A stretch of 64,000 nt of DNA from an uncultured Lachnospiraceae bacterium (GCA_944381535.1 CALWLN010000016.1:1-64000); one strand, 5' to 3'; shown: positions 25,582 to 35,068, numbered from the stretch's first letter. Notes: a model not told the origin generated them from the letters alone. Made by a program: numbers and translations.

Positions 25582-26613
25582 GTGAAAAAAATAATCATTG
25601 CCACTTGCGTCCTTTGCCTGTTCCTCTGTCTTGCCGGCTGCGGTGCGGGACAGGAAAGCGAAGACAACGGAAACGCGGAAACATCGGAGAATATCCGGCA
25701 GGAAACGGAAGGAGAGAGTTCCGTGCGGGAGAATCAGAACACAGACGAACCCTATACGGCAGATACAAAGATATCGGAGGTGACAGGTGACCCGGTCTTT
25801 GGGGAATACGGCAGGCTGATTTTTCCGGTGGACACCGGATACTACAGCGGAGACACCCTGGGGGACCTTCGGCTGACCTGGTACAACAACATCGACCCGA
25901 ATAAGACGGTGGAAATCGCCAATTACTTAAGAGACCATGCCCGGGCGGGCGATACGGTATTTTACGATATTTATACGGAGGAAGAGAAGGCGGAGGACCC
26001 GGAAAAGGAGGACACAGGCCTGTTCTTCTTCAAGGGAGACCCGGGGGCGCAGTTTGCTGTGTGCAATGCGGGAGGCGGGTTTGCCTATGTGGGCGCCATG
26101 CAGGACAGCTTTCCGCATGCGCTGGAGCTCTCGAAAATGGGTTACAACGCCTTTGCCCTCATCTATCGCCCCGGCGCCCAGACAGCCTGCGAGGATTTGG
26201 CCCGGGCCATCAGCTTCATCTTTGAACACGCAGAGGAGCTGGAGGTGGACACGGACTGCTATTCTCTCTGGGGAGGCTCTGCGGGAGGAAGGATGGCGGC
26301 GTGGCTTGGCTCCTACGGACCGGCAGCTTTCGGCGGGGATGACCTGCCCCGGCCCGGCGCGGTTATCATGCAGTACACGGGTCATTCCGATTACACCGAA
26401 AACGATCCGCCCACCTATGCCTGTGTGGGGGAGAACGACGGTATCGCGAACTGGCGGACTATGGAAGCGCGACTGGAACGGCTGCGTGCTTTGGGGATTC
26501 CAACAGAATTTCACCACTATCCGGGGTTAAGGCATGGCTTCGGGCTGGGTACCGGCACCGCCGCGGAAGGGTGGATTGACGACGCAGTGGCCTTTTGGGA
26601 AGCACAGATGTAA
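25582..26613 (+). CDS. Lipoprotein alpha/beta hydrolase (esterase)
   Basis: A 343-residue secreted lipoprotein. The signal peptide ends in a lipobox LAGC with Cys20, followed by an acidic, low-complexity linker to about residue 70. The rest is an alpha/beta hydrolase with nucleophile motif WGGSAGGRMAAW, a GENDG acid region and HHYPGLRHGFG for the His. It is closest in look to carboxylic ester hydrolases of the BD-FAE group. Start is GTG 25582 after GAAGGAAAGG. The alcohol dehydrogenase starts 32 bases later, probably in the same operon. Confidence 0.8.
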   Translation: MKKIIIATCVLCLFLCLAGCGAGQESEDNGNAETSENIRQETEGESSVRENQNTDEPYTADTKISEVTGDPVFGEYGRLIFPVDTGYYSGDTLGDLRLTWYNNIDPNKTVEIANYLRDHARAGDTVFYDIYTEEEKAEDPEKEDTGLFFFKGDPGAQFAVCNAGGGFAYVGAMQDSFPHALELSKMGYNAFALIYRPGAQTACEDLARAISFIFEHAEELEVDTDCYSLWGGSAGGRMAAWLGSYGPAAFGGDDLPRPGAVIMQYTGHSDYTENDPPTYACVGENDGIANWRTMEARLERLRALGIPTEFHHYPGLRHGFGLGTGTAAEGWIDDAVAFWEAQM

Positions 26614-26645
26614 AACGATCGTAAACGAGGAAAGGAAGTACTTTT

Positions 26646-27815
26646 ATGAACAACTTTATTTTTCAGAACGCAACAAAGGTTTATTTTGGAGAAGGGTGCG
26701 TGAAGGAGTACCTCTCCTGCCTGACAGGGCCCTATGAAACGGTGATGCTGGCCTACGGCGGCGGCTCCATCAAGCGCAGCGGAATCTACCAGGAGGTCAT
26801 CGGTATTTTGCGGGCCGCTGGGAAAAGGATTGTGGAGTTTCCCGGTATCATGGCAAATCCCACCTATGAGAAGGTGCAGGAGGGCGCAAAGCTGGCCCGG
26901 GAACAGGGCGCGGACATGATTCTGGGCGTGGGCGGCGGCTCCGTGATGGACTGCTGTAAGGCGGTGTCCCTGGCTGCCCGGTATGAAGGCGATGTCTGGG
27001 AGGATTTCTGGGCAAGGCTGGGCGTCATTGAGGTGGAGCCCCTGCTTCTGGGCGTCGTCGTCACCGTGGCGGGTACCGGCAGCGAGTGCAACGGCGGCGC
27101 GGTGATCACCAACCAGGAGAAAAAAGTCAAAACCGGCCGGGATTACCCCAAACTGAATCCGAAATTCGCGCTGATGGATCCCACCTACACCTACAGCGTG
27201 CCGGCCAGACAGATGGTGTCCGGCGGGTTTGACATTTTAAGCCATATTATGGAGACTTATTTCAGCGAGCCCAACGAGGACAACGTCTCCGATGACATCA
27301 TGGAGGCGCTGATGAAGAGCGTTATCCGCAACCTGCGGGCCGCCATTCGAAATCCAAAGGACTACACTGCCCGCAGCAATCTGATGTGGGACGCCACCAT
27401 GGCGGAGAACCGCGTCATCAAGATGGGCAAAAAATGCGATTTCCAGTGCCACAACATGGAGCACCAGCTTGGCGCATATACCGACTGTAACCACGGCCAG
27501 GGGCTGGCGGTGCTGCACCCGGTTTACTACCGGCATATTTACAGGGAGGGGCTCCCTAAGTTCGTCCGTTTTGCCGAAAATGTCTGGGAGATTTCCCGTG
27601 ACGGCAGAAACGATGAGGAAATGGCCAGGGCCGGAGTGGAGGCTTTGGCGAACTTTATCAAAGAGATCGGCCTGCCGACCACCCTCCGGGAGCTTGGCGT
27701 TACCGATAAGGAAAAATTGCGGGAAATCGCTGATTCCTGCGGTATTTCGGCGGGAAGCTACAAGAAAATGACCCATGAGGAAATTTTAGAAATCTTTAAC
27801 GAGTGCTTTGAATGA
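26646..27815 (+). CDS. Iron-containing alcohol dehydrogenase (BdhA/YqhD-like)
   Basis: A 389-residue group III alcohol dehydrogenase. The NAD(P)-binding motif is GGGSVMDCCKAVSLAA near residue 98, and the metal-binding histidines lie in GGFDILSHIMETYF and CHNMEHQLGAYTDCNHGQGL. Such enzymes reduce aldehydes such as butanal with NADPH, or work on toxic aldehydes. Start ATG follows GAGGAAAGGAAGTAC. It groups with a flavodoxin and aldo/keto reductases, pointing to carbonyl reduction as the theme of the cluster. Confidence 0.9.
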   Translation: MNNFIFQNATKVYFGEGCVKEYLSCLTGPYETVMLAYGGGSIKRSGIYQEVIGILRAAGKRIVEFPGIMANPTYEKVQEGAKLAREQGADMILGVGGGSVMDCCKAVSLAARYEGDVWEDFWARLGVIEVEPLLLGVVVTVAGTGSECNGGAVITNQEKKVKTGRDYPKLNPKFALMDPTYTYSVPARQMVSGGFDILSHIMETYFSEPNEDNVSDDIMEALMKSVIRNLRAAIRNPKDYTARSNLMWDATMAENRVIKMGKKCDFQCHNMEHQLGAYTDCNHGQGLAVLHPVYYRHIYREGLPKFVRFAENVWEISRDGRNDEEMARAGVEALANFIKEIGLPTTLRELGVTDKEKLREIADSCGISAGSYKKMTHEEILEIFNECFE

Positions 27816-27924
27816 AACACCCTTCGGGCAAGGTGAATTCGCCGATAGGCGAAGAGAAGGTCCCCTGGGGGATATACCTGGATGTCCAAAAAGCAGGACG
27901 GTAATAATGAAAGGAGACTTTGCT

Positions 27925-28680
27925 ATGAAAAAATTAATCGCGGTTTTGATGGGACTTATGATGGTATTTGGCCTTGTGGCCTGCGGAGACACTGGTACGT
28001 CCGAATCGGACACCACCGGAGCGGAGAATTCGCAGAACGCCGCTTCGGAAGAATCTTCCACAGACGGAGAGTCGGAAGATGCTTCGGAAGATTCCTCTGG
28101 TGAAACAGAGGACGCTTCGGAGGAAGCTGCCGGTGAAACAGAGGACGCTTCGGAGGAAGCCACAGGAGAAGCAGGGAACGGTGAGACTGCCGAAGGCGGA
28201 AAAACGCTGGTAGTGTACTATTCGGCAACCGGAAATACCGAGACTGCCGCCAACTACATCGCTCAGGCCACCGGCGACGATCTGTTCGAGCTGGAGCCGG
28301 TGGAACCTTACACCGAGGAAGACTTAAATTACAGCGATGACAGCAGCCGGGTGGTCTATGAGCATGACAATCCCGATGAGCGGAATGTGGAGCTTGTGGC
28401 GGATACGGTGGACAACTGGGAGGAATATGACACGGTATTCATCGGCTATCCTATCTGGTGGGGCATTGCGGCCTGGCCGGTGGACGATTTTATTGAGGCG
28501 AACGACTTTACCGGTAAGACGGTGATTCCCTTTGCCACTTCCGCCAGCTCCGGGTTGGGAGAAAGCGGAACGCTGCTGGAGGAAATGGCCGGTACCGGTA
28601 ACTGGCTGGAGGGCCAGAGATTCTCCTCACGGGTCAGCGAAGAGGATGTGCGGACCTGGCTGGACGGGCTGAACCTGTAA
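27925..28680 (+). CDS. Flavodoxin-domain lipoprotein
   Basis: A 251-residue protein with a lipoprotein signal (lipobox LVAC near residue 20), an acidic Glu/Ser/Asp linker to about residue 92, then a flavodoxin domain. The FMN phosphate loop is VVYYSATGNTETAA and the aromatic isoalloxazine clamp region is FIGYPIWWGIAAWP. It would sit outside the membrane carrying FMN. ATG 27925 follows AAGGAG; the longer reading from 27808 is false. The linker contains a perfect 29-bp direct repeat (28099-28127 and 28132-28160, 33-bp period), giving two GETEDASEEA units. Confidence 0.85.
   Translation: MKKLIAVLMGLMMVFGLVACGDTGTSESDTTGAENSQNAASEESSTDGESEDASEDSSGETEDASEEAAGETEDASEEATGEAGNGETAEGGKTLVVYYSATGNTETAANYIAQATGDDLFELEPVEPYTEEDLNYSDDSSRVVYEHDNPDERNVELVADTVDNWEEYDTVFIGYPIWWGIAAWPVDDFIEANDFTGKTVIPFATSASSGLGESGTLLEEMAGTGNWLEGQRFSSRVSEEDVRTWLDGLNL
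28099..28160 (+). repeat. Tandem 33-bp repeat inside the lipoprotein linker
   Basis: Two copies with 29 identical bases at a 33-bp spacing (28099-28127, 28132-28160), coding for GETEDASEEAA and GETEDASEEAT. In-frame copy changes would alter only linker length. Confidence 0.8.
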
Positions 28681-28695
28681 GGAGCTGTTCAAGTC

Positions 28696-29296
28696 ATGGA
28701 AGAGCAGTCTGAAAAATATTTGTTTGAGGCCATGCCGGTGCCGAAGGCGGTGGCGACCCTGGGATATTCCCGTGGCGGCTTACGGCATTGTCAAACGGAT
28801 CGACCAGCTGCCGCTGAACGTTTCCATGGGCCTGTGCCAGGGCTTTATGCCTCTGGTGGGATATAATTTCGCCGCTGGAAATTACCGAAGGATGCGCCGT
28901 GTCTCGGTATTTTCCTGGAAAACGGCTCTGGTGATGTCCGCCTGCTTTGTGGCTTGCTTTGCCGTATTTGCGCCGCAGATTCTGCATTTGTTCATCCCCG
29001 AGGCGCAGACCAGTGCTTTGGGAGCCCAGTTTTTGCGGATTGCCTGCCTGGCCGTGCCGCTGACCTCGGTGAATTTTCTCATCAGCTATACCCTTCAGGC
29101 CATGGGCAAGGGAGCGCAGTCCGCTGTCCTCACCTTCAGCCGGCAGGGGCTGCTTAATATTCCGCTGCTCATTCTGATGAATGTCACCATCGGATTGTAC
29201 GGGATGATCTGGACCCAGCTGGCGGTGGAGGTCATCATGCTCCCCGTCTCGCTGGGAATGTATGCCCACACGTTTAAGGGATTAAAGGAAAATTAA
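28696..29296 (+). pseudogene. MATE transporter with large internal deletion
   Basis: The ATG at 28696 opens a typical MATE N-terminus (MEEQSEKYLFEAMPVPKAVA) that breaks after about 22 residues near 28762. A different frame then supplies the last 180 residues of a MATE protein (from DIPVAAYGIVKRIDQLPLNV to the end GMYAHTFKGLKEN). About 230 residues, the first six or seven membrane segments, are missing and the frame is lost, so no transporter can be made. Confidence 0.75.
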
Positions 29297-29312
29297 GGAG
29301 GAAATCGAGATT

Positions 29313-30314
29313 ATGAAACATCGTATTTTAGGAAAGGACCTTACGGTTTCCGATCTGGGGCTGGGGTGTATGGGTATGAGCCATGCCTATGGAGCGCCAG
29401 CCGACAAAAAGGAAATGACAAAGCTTCTGGCCCAGGCCGTTGATATGGGATATACCTTTTTTGATACGGCGGAGCTTTACGGGACACCGGAGCATCCCCA
29501 CGATAACGAGGAGCTGCTGGGAACGGCACTGAAGCCTTACAGAAATCGGATCGTACTGGCCACAAAATTCGGAATCCGATTTGATATGTCAAGCCCGGAT
29601 GTCAACAAACCGGTCATCCCCGATTCCCGGCCGGAAGTGATCCGCTCTTCCGTGGAAGGCTCTTTAAAACGCCTTGGAACCGATCACATCGACCTGTATT
29701 ATCAGCACCGGGGGGACCCCGGGGTCCCTGTAGAGGAAGTGGCCGGTGTGATGGCGGAGCTGATAAAAGAAGGAAAGATCACCCATTGGGGGCTTTCCGA
29801 AGCCACGGAGGATACCATCCGTCGGGCCCATGCAGTCTGTCCGGTGACGGCCATTCAGAACCGCTATTCCATGATGGCCCGCTGGTATGGGGCGCTGTTC
29901 CCGGTACTGGAGGAGCTGAACATCGGCTTTGTGGCCTTTTCACCACTGGCCAACGGCTTTCTGACTGCCAGATACGGCAAAGACGCCAAGTTTGAGGCCG
30001 AAGGCGATTACCGGACCGCAATGCCGCAGTTTAAGGCGGAGGCCATCGACAAGAACCGGCAGCTTATAAATCTGCTGCAGCAGACCGCGGCGGAGAAGAA
30101 CGCCACCCCGGCGCAGATATCCCTGGCGTGGATGTTGCGCAAAAAGCCCTATCTCGTTCCGATTCCCGGCACAAGAAAGCCGGAGCGGCTCCGTGAAAAC
30201 GCGGGCGCTGCGGATATTGTACTGACTCAGAGTGAAATCCAAATGCTGGACGAAGCCCTGGAGCAGATGGAAATGTCCCAGGTGTTCGGCGGCTCAAAAG
30301 TCATTCAGAAGTAA
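29313..30314 (+). CDS. Aldo/keto reductase (YajO/Gpr-like)
   Basis: A 333-residue aldo/keto reductase with the catalytic tetrad visible: Asp and Tyr in FFDTAELYG, Lys in VLATKFGI, His in YYQHRGDPG. The C-terminal NADPH site PIPGTRKPERLREN is intact. It reduces aldehydes or ketones; the substrate is unknown. Start follows TTAAGGAGGAAATCGAG. It sits between two broken genes, suggesting that selection has kept this one. Confidence 0.88.
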   Translation: MKHRILGKDLTVSDLGLGCMGMSHAYGAPADKKEMTKLLAQAVDMGYTFFDTAELYGTPEHPHDNEELLGTALKPYRNRIVLATKFGIRFDMSSPDVNKPVIPDSRPEVIRSSVEGSLKRLGTDHIDLYYQHRGDPGVPVEEVAGVMAELIKEGKITHWGLSEATEDTIRRAHAVCPVTAIQNRYSMMARWYGALFPVLEELNIGFVAFSPLANGFLTARYGKDAKFEAEGDYRTAMPQFKAEAIDKNRQLINLLQQTAAEKNATPAQISLAWMLRKKPYLVPIPGTRKPERLRENAGAADIVLTQSEIQMLDEALEQMEMSQVFGGSKVIQK

Positions 30315-30925
30315 TTGCGGGATTGTCAGCTTTGATTCTCTGTATCAGGGCTGACAATTTCTTTTTCTCTTCCTTTTGGCAGATAAAATGATAGACAACG
30401 GCAGCTTCCGGGTCTGATACGGGGATTACGATCCGGTTTTGAGGCTTACCGCTCCATCGCATCGTCAGATCCGAGACGAAGGAGGGGAGTGCCGAAGCCT
30501 GCACCAGTTCCTCAAAATCTGCCTGCTCGTTCTGGACGAGAGCCCGGGTCAAGGGCATTTTTTGCTCACAGACGTCTCTCCAGAATCCGATCTGTGAGAG
30601 CAGAAGGATGCTCTCGCCGTCAATATCCTTGAAATAGAGGCTCCGGGAAGCGGACAGCGGGTGGGCGGGGGGCAGGGAAAAATAAAGCTGTTCTTTTTCG
30701 AAGGGAAAACAGTACAGGTCGTCCGGTTCCTCTGTGGGATATGGGAGGACGATGAACTGATAGGTACCGTCCTTTACGCCGTCAAGAAGCGCCTGGAAAT
30801 CCCGCATCTCAGAGGAGATGGACATCTGGGGATACAGTCTGGAAACCAGGGATACCAGTTCCCATAAGGGGGCGGGAGCGCAGGAGCCGATGGAGATGGT
30901 GCGCTGGCTCCGGTCAAAGGCTTAT
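30301..30925 (-). pseudogene. LysR regulator lacking its DNA-binding domain
   Basis: The frame from about 30925 down to 30301 encodes only the effector half of a LysR regulator, beginning KAFDRSQRTISIGSCAPAPL and ending in NPAITSE. The N-terminal winged helix of about 85 residues and its start are absent. The next minus-strand bases (30926-30990) hold only an AT-rich stretch. The first ATG in frame is at 30825, with no good binding site. The 3' end overlaps the aldo/keto reductase by 14 bases. Confidence 0.7.
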
Positions 30926-30991
30926 AGTACATTCCGCAACGGGCATTGTACTTTTTTTTAAATCGCCTTACAATCAATATTGAAAAAGATG

Positions 30992-31018
30992 GTTACTGGT
31001 CACGGAATGAACAGTAAC
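30992..31018. repeat. Near-perfect palindrome upstream of broken flavodoxin
   Basis: GTTACTGGTCA (30992-31002) and TGAACAGTAAC (31008-31018) pair with one mismatch around CGGAA. The right arm equals the right end of the foldback element at 24399-24409. It may be an excision relic or an operator for the gene at 31048. Confidence 0.5.
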
Positions 31019-31047
31019 AAGAGATGATACGGAAAGGATGAATCAGA

Positions 31048-31639
31048 ATGAAAAAATTTGTTGCGCTTTCCATGGCGCTGCTGCTTGCTTTCGGTCTGAC
31101 AGCCTGTGGAGATACGGAAAGTCAGAGCCAGAACACCCCTGTTACGTCACAGGGCAGCGATCAGACCCAGGGGGACGATACCCAGGAGAGTAATACCAAT
31201 GCTTCCGCAGCTGGCAAATATGATCGCGGAGGAGACGGGCGGGGACTTGTTCTCCATTCAGACCAGTGTGGACTATCCGGCAGATATCAACGACGTGATT
31301 GATTATGCAGCGGAAGAACAGGACACCAATGCCCGGCCGGAACTGACCACACACATTGAAAATCTGGAGGACTATGATACCATTTTTGTGGGCTATCCCA
31401 ACTGGTGGTACGATATGCCCATGGTCATGTACAGCTTTTTCGACGAGTACGATTTCTCCAGGAAAACCATCATACCCTTTAATTCCCATAACGGAAGCCG
31501 CTTTTCCGATACGATTAATACCATTTAGGAGCTGGAGCCCGAGGCCACCGTCATCACGGACGGGTTTACGGTGCGCTACAGTGACGTTGCAAACGCGGCC
31601 GGAGATGTGGCCCAGTGGCTGGATGAGCTTGAATTTTAG
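31048..31639 (+). pseudogene. Flavodoxin-domain lipoprotein, broken
   Basis: A paralogue of the gene at 27925. It starts MKKFVALSMALLLAFGLTAC with a good lipobox, then loses the FMN phosphate-loop segment and the frame near 31210. The flavodoxin continues in another frame (LANMIAEETGGDLF to FSDTINTI) and meets a TAG at 31526-31528 where a CAG would fit, then runs on as ELEPEATVITDGF to the true stop at 31637. It carries one deletion with frameshift and one nonsense codon. The deletion joint reads CAGCTGGCAAA, which fits both flanking protein frames, so the deletion may have joined two copies of that 11-mer. Confidence 0.75.
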
Positions 31640-31653
31640 CGGGGAGGCGCCGG

Positions 31654-32505
31654 ATGCAGTACAGAACGCTCTATAACGGTGTGGAAATGCCGGTGATTGG
31701 GTACGGCACCTTTCAGATCACGGACGCCGCACAGTGTCAGCAATGTGTTGAGGAGGCCTTGGAAGCAGGCTACCGCTTGTTTGATACGGCGGCGTCCTAC
31801 TCCAATGAGGAGGCGGTGGGAGCTGCCGTGCGGGGCTCCGGTATTCCCCGGAAAGAGATTTTTCTCACCACCAAACTGTGGGTACAGGACGCGGGATATG
31901 ATGCAGCCTTGAAAGCTTTTGATGTTTCCTTGAATAAGCTGAAGGCGGATTACCTGGACCTGTATCTGATTCATCAGCCCTTCGGCGACTACTACGGTGG
32001 GTGGAGGGCTATGGAGCGGCTTTATGAGGAAGGCGCTGTCCGGGCAATCGGCGTAAGCAACTTCTCCCCGGAACGTCTGGTGGACCTTTGCATGAACCAC
32101 CCCCTTCGGCCAATGGTCAATCAAGTGGAAATCCACCCCTTCTATCAGCAAAGGGAAGCAATTCGGATCATGCAGGAGTATGGTATCGTACCCCAGGCCT
32201 GGGGGCCTCTTTCAGAAGCGCAGAAGGATATTTTTCATCACAGGACGCTTTTGAAAATAGCCCGGAAGTACGGGAAAACGACGGCGCAGGTGATTCTTCG
32301 CTGGCATTTGCAGCGCGGTGTGGCGGTTATCCCCAAAACGGTCCATAAGGAGCGGATGACGGAAAACCTAAAGGTCTGGGATTTCGCTCTGACGGAACGG
32401 GAAATGACGGACATTGCCGCGCTGGATATCGGCCACAGCGAAATCATCGACCATCGTTATTATTATACCGCAAGGCAGCTCAACAGCGTGAAAATTCATG
32501 AGTGA
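31654..32505 (+). CDS. Aldo/keto reductase (DkgA-like)
   Basis: A 283-residue aldo/keto reductase of the AKR5 type. Active-site Asp and Tyr are in LFDTAASYSNEEAVG, Lys in FLTTKLWV, His in LYLIHQPFG, and VSNFSPERL and VIPKTVHKERM complete the NADPH site. It reduces small ketoses or aldehydes. Start follows GCGGGGAGGCGCCGG. Its last ten bases overlap the convergent MFS gene. Confidence 0.88.
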   Translation: MQYRTLYNGVEMPVIGYGTFQITDAAQCQQCVEEALEAGYRLFDTAASYSNEEAVGAAVRGSGIPRKEIFLTTKLWVQDAGYDAALKAFDVSLNKLKADYLDLYLIHQPFGDYYGGWRAMERLYEEGAVRAIGVSNFSPERLVDLCMNHPLRPMVNQVEIHPFYQQREAIRIMQEYGIVPQAWGPLSEAQKDIFHHRTLLKIARKYGKTTAQVILRWHLQRGVAVIPKTVHKERMTENLKVWDFALTEREMTDIAALDIGHSEIIDHRYYYTARQLNSVKIHE

Positions 32506-33686
32506 GAGCGGCCACGGACCATGGATACCCCTATGAGCATTACCACCGGGAAGATCAGGGCGACACCAAGACCGGCCTTGAGATTTCCGCCGGTCTGGTT
32601 AGCGATCATTCCCACGACGGTAGGTCCGGAGGTACAGCCCAGATCACCGGCCAATGCCATAAGGGCATACATGGCGGTGCCGCCGCCCGGCAGATTCAAG
32701 GCGGCAATGCTGAAGGTCCCGGGCCAGAAAATGCCCACGGAAAATCCGCACAGGGCGCACCCCACCAGTCCCAGCACGGGATTTTGGGTCAGAACCGTGA
32801 GGAGATAGCAGAAAATGCACAAAACGGAGCTGCCAATCATCATTTTTTTCAGGGGAATATGGTCGGAGTATTTTCCGTACAGGGCTCTTGCGGCGCCCAT
32901 GCACAGGGCAAAGGTGCAGGGGCCAGCCAGATCGCCGACGGTTTTGGAGACCTTCAGGGCGGATTCCGCAAAGGCGGAGGCCCACTGGCTCATGGCCTGC
33001 TCCGAAGCTCCGGCGCAAATCATCAGAACGATCACCAGCCAGAATAATTTCTGGCTCAACAGCTTTTTGAAAGACATTTTTTCGTGGCCGCCGGAAACGG
33101 GGAAAATGGGGACGGCTGCAAAATAAAATATATTAAACAGCGGAACCACCGCCCAGATACAGGCCATGATTTTCCAGTTCTCAATGCCGAATACGGCAAA
33201 AAACAGGGTGGAAAGAAGCACCACCAGCACATGTCCCCAGCAGTAAAAGGAATGCAGCAGGCTCATGGCTGCCTCCTTCTTGGCGGTGGGACAGGCCTCC
33301 ACAATGGGGCTGATCAGGACCTCGGTAATTCCGCCGCCGATGGCGTACAGAACCACTGCGGCCAGCAGACCCGCATAGGCATTTCCAAACAGATCCGGAA
33401 ATACCGCCAGTCCGATCAGACCGACAGCGGCGCAGACATGGGCCAGAATAATGGAAAAGCGGTAGCCGATCCGGTCGATAAACCTGGCGGACAGCAGATC
33501 CACCAGAAGCTGAATCAGAAAGTTTATGGTGGTGATCAGGGTGATCTTGTCCAGGGTCAGATTGTAATCCGATGCGAAGGTCAGAAAAAGCAGCGGCGCA
33601 AAGTTGTTGACAATGGCCTGGGTGATGTAACCGATATAGCTGGCGTATATGGTGTGGTTGTAATTGTCTCGAATTCTGTTTTTCAT
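32496..33686 (-). CDS. MFS transporter
   Basis: A 396-residue, 12-segment major facilitator protein with the loop 2-3 pattern SARFIDRIGYRFS and an unusually acidic-free C-terminus (MVRGRSHS). It resembles FucP/FHS or sugar-type MFS carriers, without a decisive motif. Start ATG 33686 follows GGAAGAGACC; the longer reading from 33755 has none. Substrate unknown. Its upstream region holds the 176-bp repeat element. Confidence 0.8.
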   Translation of the reverse strand: MKNRIRDNYNHTIYASYIGYITQAIVNNFAPLLFLTFASDYNLTLDKITLITTINFLIQLLVDLLSARFIDRIGYRFSIILAHVCAAVGLIGLAVFPDLFGNAYAGLLAAVVLYAIGGGITEVLISPIVEACPTAKKEAAMSLLHSFYCWGHVLVVLLSTLFFAVFGIENWKIMACIWAVVPLFNIFYFAAVPIFPVSGGHEKMSFKKLLSQKLFWLVIVLMICAGASEQAMSQWASAFAESALKVSKTVGDLAGPCTFALCMGAARALYGKYSDHIPLKKMMIGSSVLCIFCYLLTVLTQNPVLGLVGCALCGFSVGIFWPGTFSIAALNLPGGGTAMYALMALAGDLGCTSGPTVVGMIANQTGGNLKAGLGVALIFPVVMLIGVSMVRGRSHS

Positions 33687-33776
33687 TGGTCTCTTCCTTC
33701 TGTCTCCTTGTTTGCAGTATGCTTCTAATATAAACGCAACGGAATGGAAATGCAATATGAAAATTTAATATTTTTA

Positions 33777-33952
33777 TGTAACAGTTCAGACAGCTAGGTA
33801 ATGAAAAGACAGACCGTGCAAATTTATTTGCTAAGGGCTGTCTTTTTATTGCCGTTGATTGGCTGAACGCCAATCAGCCACAGACAGGAGCTGCACAGCA
33901 GCGAATAGCCTTCGGAGAAGGCGGTCTGTGGCTTGCTGTCTGAACTGTTACA
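33777..33952. mobile_element. MITE-like element, 176 bp with 18-bp perfect terminal repeats
   Basis: Perfect terminal inverted repeats TGTAACAGTTCAGACAGC (33777-33794) and its complement (33935-33952). The flanks are TTA on both sides (33774-33776, 33953-33955), fitting a 3-bp target duplication. Internal inverted repeats (GCCACAGAC / GTCTGTGGC) lie near the right end. There is no ORF. It sits between the divergent MFS and PHP genes, and its end sequence recurs at 23723. Confidence 0.65.
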
Positions 33953-34034
33953 TTATAGTAATTTTTGCAGCCTTGAAAAATCAACCGCCGGAGGCTATAA
34001 TAGCTGTAATAATTTAGAAAGAGGAGCGCTGATC

Positions 34035-35051
34035 ATGAAAACATATCTCTTACCGTCAACCGGAAATTTTTACAAGGCAAATCTCCACTGCCACACAACG
34101 TATTCCGATGGAAGGCTCACCCCACAGCAGGTGAAAGAACTGTATATGAAGAAAGGATATTCCGTGGTGGCTTATACCGATCATGATATTTTGATTCCCC
34201 ATGATGAGTTGAACGATGAGAATTTTCTTGCCCTTCACGGATTTGAGATGGAGATAGAGGAAAACCAGCCAGGTGTATCCTGGGCTGCGCAGAAGTGCTG
34301 TCACATCTGCTTTATCGGAATTGAGCCGGAGAACCTCACCCAGCCCTGCTGGCACAGAAGCAAATACCTGGGCGGAAACGCCGTCAAGTACAGGAACCAG
34401 GTGAAGTTCGATGAGAGCGAACCGGATTATGAGCGCAGCTACAGCGGGGAGGCCATCAGTGAGATCATGGGGAAGGCCAGAGCAAAAGGATTCTTTGTCA
34501 CCTACAATCATCCGGTATGGTCCAGGGAGGATTACCGTGATTACACCGCCTATACCGGTATGCACGCCATGGAGATCATGAATGGCGGCTGCCTGAATGA
34601 AGGCTTTGAGGACTATAACCCCCAGGTATATGACGATATGCTGCGTGCCGGCAAAAGGATTTTCTGTATCGGAACGGATGATAACCACAACGTCCACCCC
34701 GAAACCTCCAGATACAGTGATTCCGGCATTGCGTTTACCATGGTGAAAGCGGATAAGCTTGATTACCGGTCTATTACCAATGCGCTTGTGGAGGGGCATT
34801 TTTATGCTTCGGAAGGGCCCGAGATCACGGAACTTTGGATGGAGGATGGCAGGGTACATCTGAAATGCTCTCCTGCGGACCGGGTGCTTTGCGTCTATGA
34901 GGTCAGAAAAGGGGACAGAGTGTTCAGCCAGGACGGGGTTCCGGTGACAGAGGCCTCCTTTGAGGTCAGCCCGGAGTTTGGCTACTTCCGCATTACGGTG
35001 ATTGATAATGCGGGCAGACATGCATGTACCAATGCCTACTTCCTTTCTTAA
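34035..35051 (+). CDS. PHP-domain metal-dependent phosphoesterase
   Basis: A 338-residue PHP protein. The metal-binding motifs are LHCHTTYSD (His18, His20, Asp25) and YTDHD (His50), with later YNHPVW and GTDDNHN supplying further ligands. Such proteins hydrolyse phosphoesters; many act on nucleotides or sugar phosphates. The last 60 residues form a beta-rich tail. ATG 34035 follows AGAGGAGCGCTGATC; the reading from 33933 lies inside the MITE-like repeat and is not used. Confidence 0.82.
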   Translation: MKTYLLPSTGNFYKANLHCHTTYSDGRLTPQQVKELYMKKGYSVVAYTDHDILIPHDELNDENFLALHGFEMEIEENQPGVSWAAQKCCHICFIGIEPENLTQPCWHRSKYLGGNAVKYRNQVKFDESEPDYERSYSGEAISEIMGKARAKGFFVTYNHPVWSREDYRDYTAYTGMHAMEIMNGGCLNEGFEDYNPQVYDDMLRAGKRIFCIGTDDNHNVHPETSRYSDSGIAFTMVKADKLDYRSITNALVEGHFYASEGPEITELWMEDGRVHLKCSPADRVLCVYEVRKGDRVFSQDGVPVTEASFEVSPEFGYFRITVIDNAGRHACTNAYFLS

Positions 35052-35068
35052 AATTTTTATGAAACCTC

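Noticed and set aside
33933..34034. N-terminal extension of the PHP protein
   Set aside because: It reads through the right end of the 176-bp repeat; the ATG at 34035 has a clear ribosome binding site and begins at the family start.
34056..35021. 321-codon open frame on the minus strand
   Set aside because: Antisense to the PHP gene, whose metal motifs are intact; no ribosome binding site or domain.
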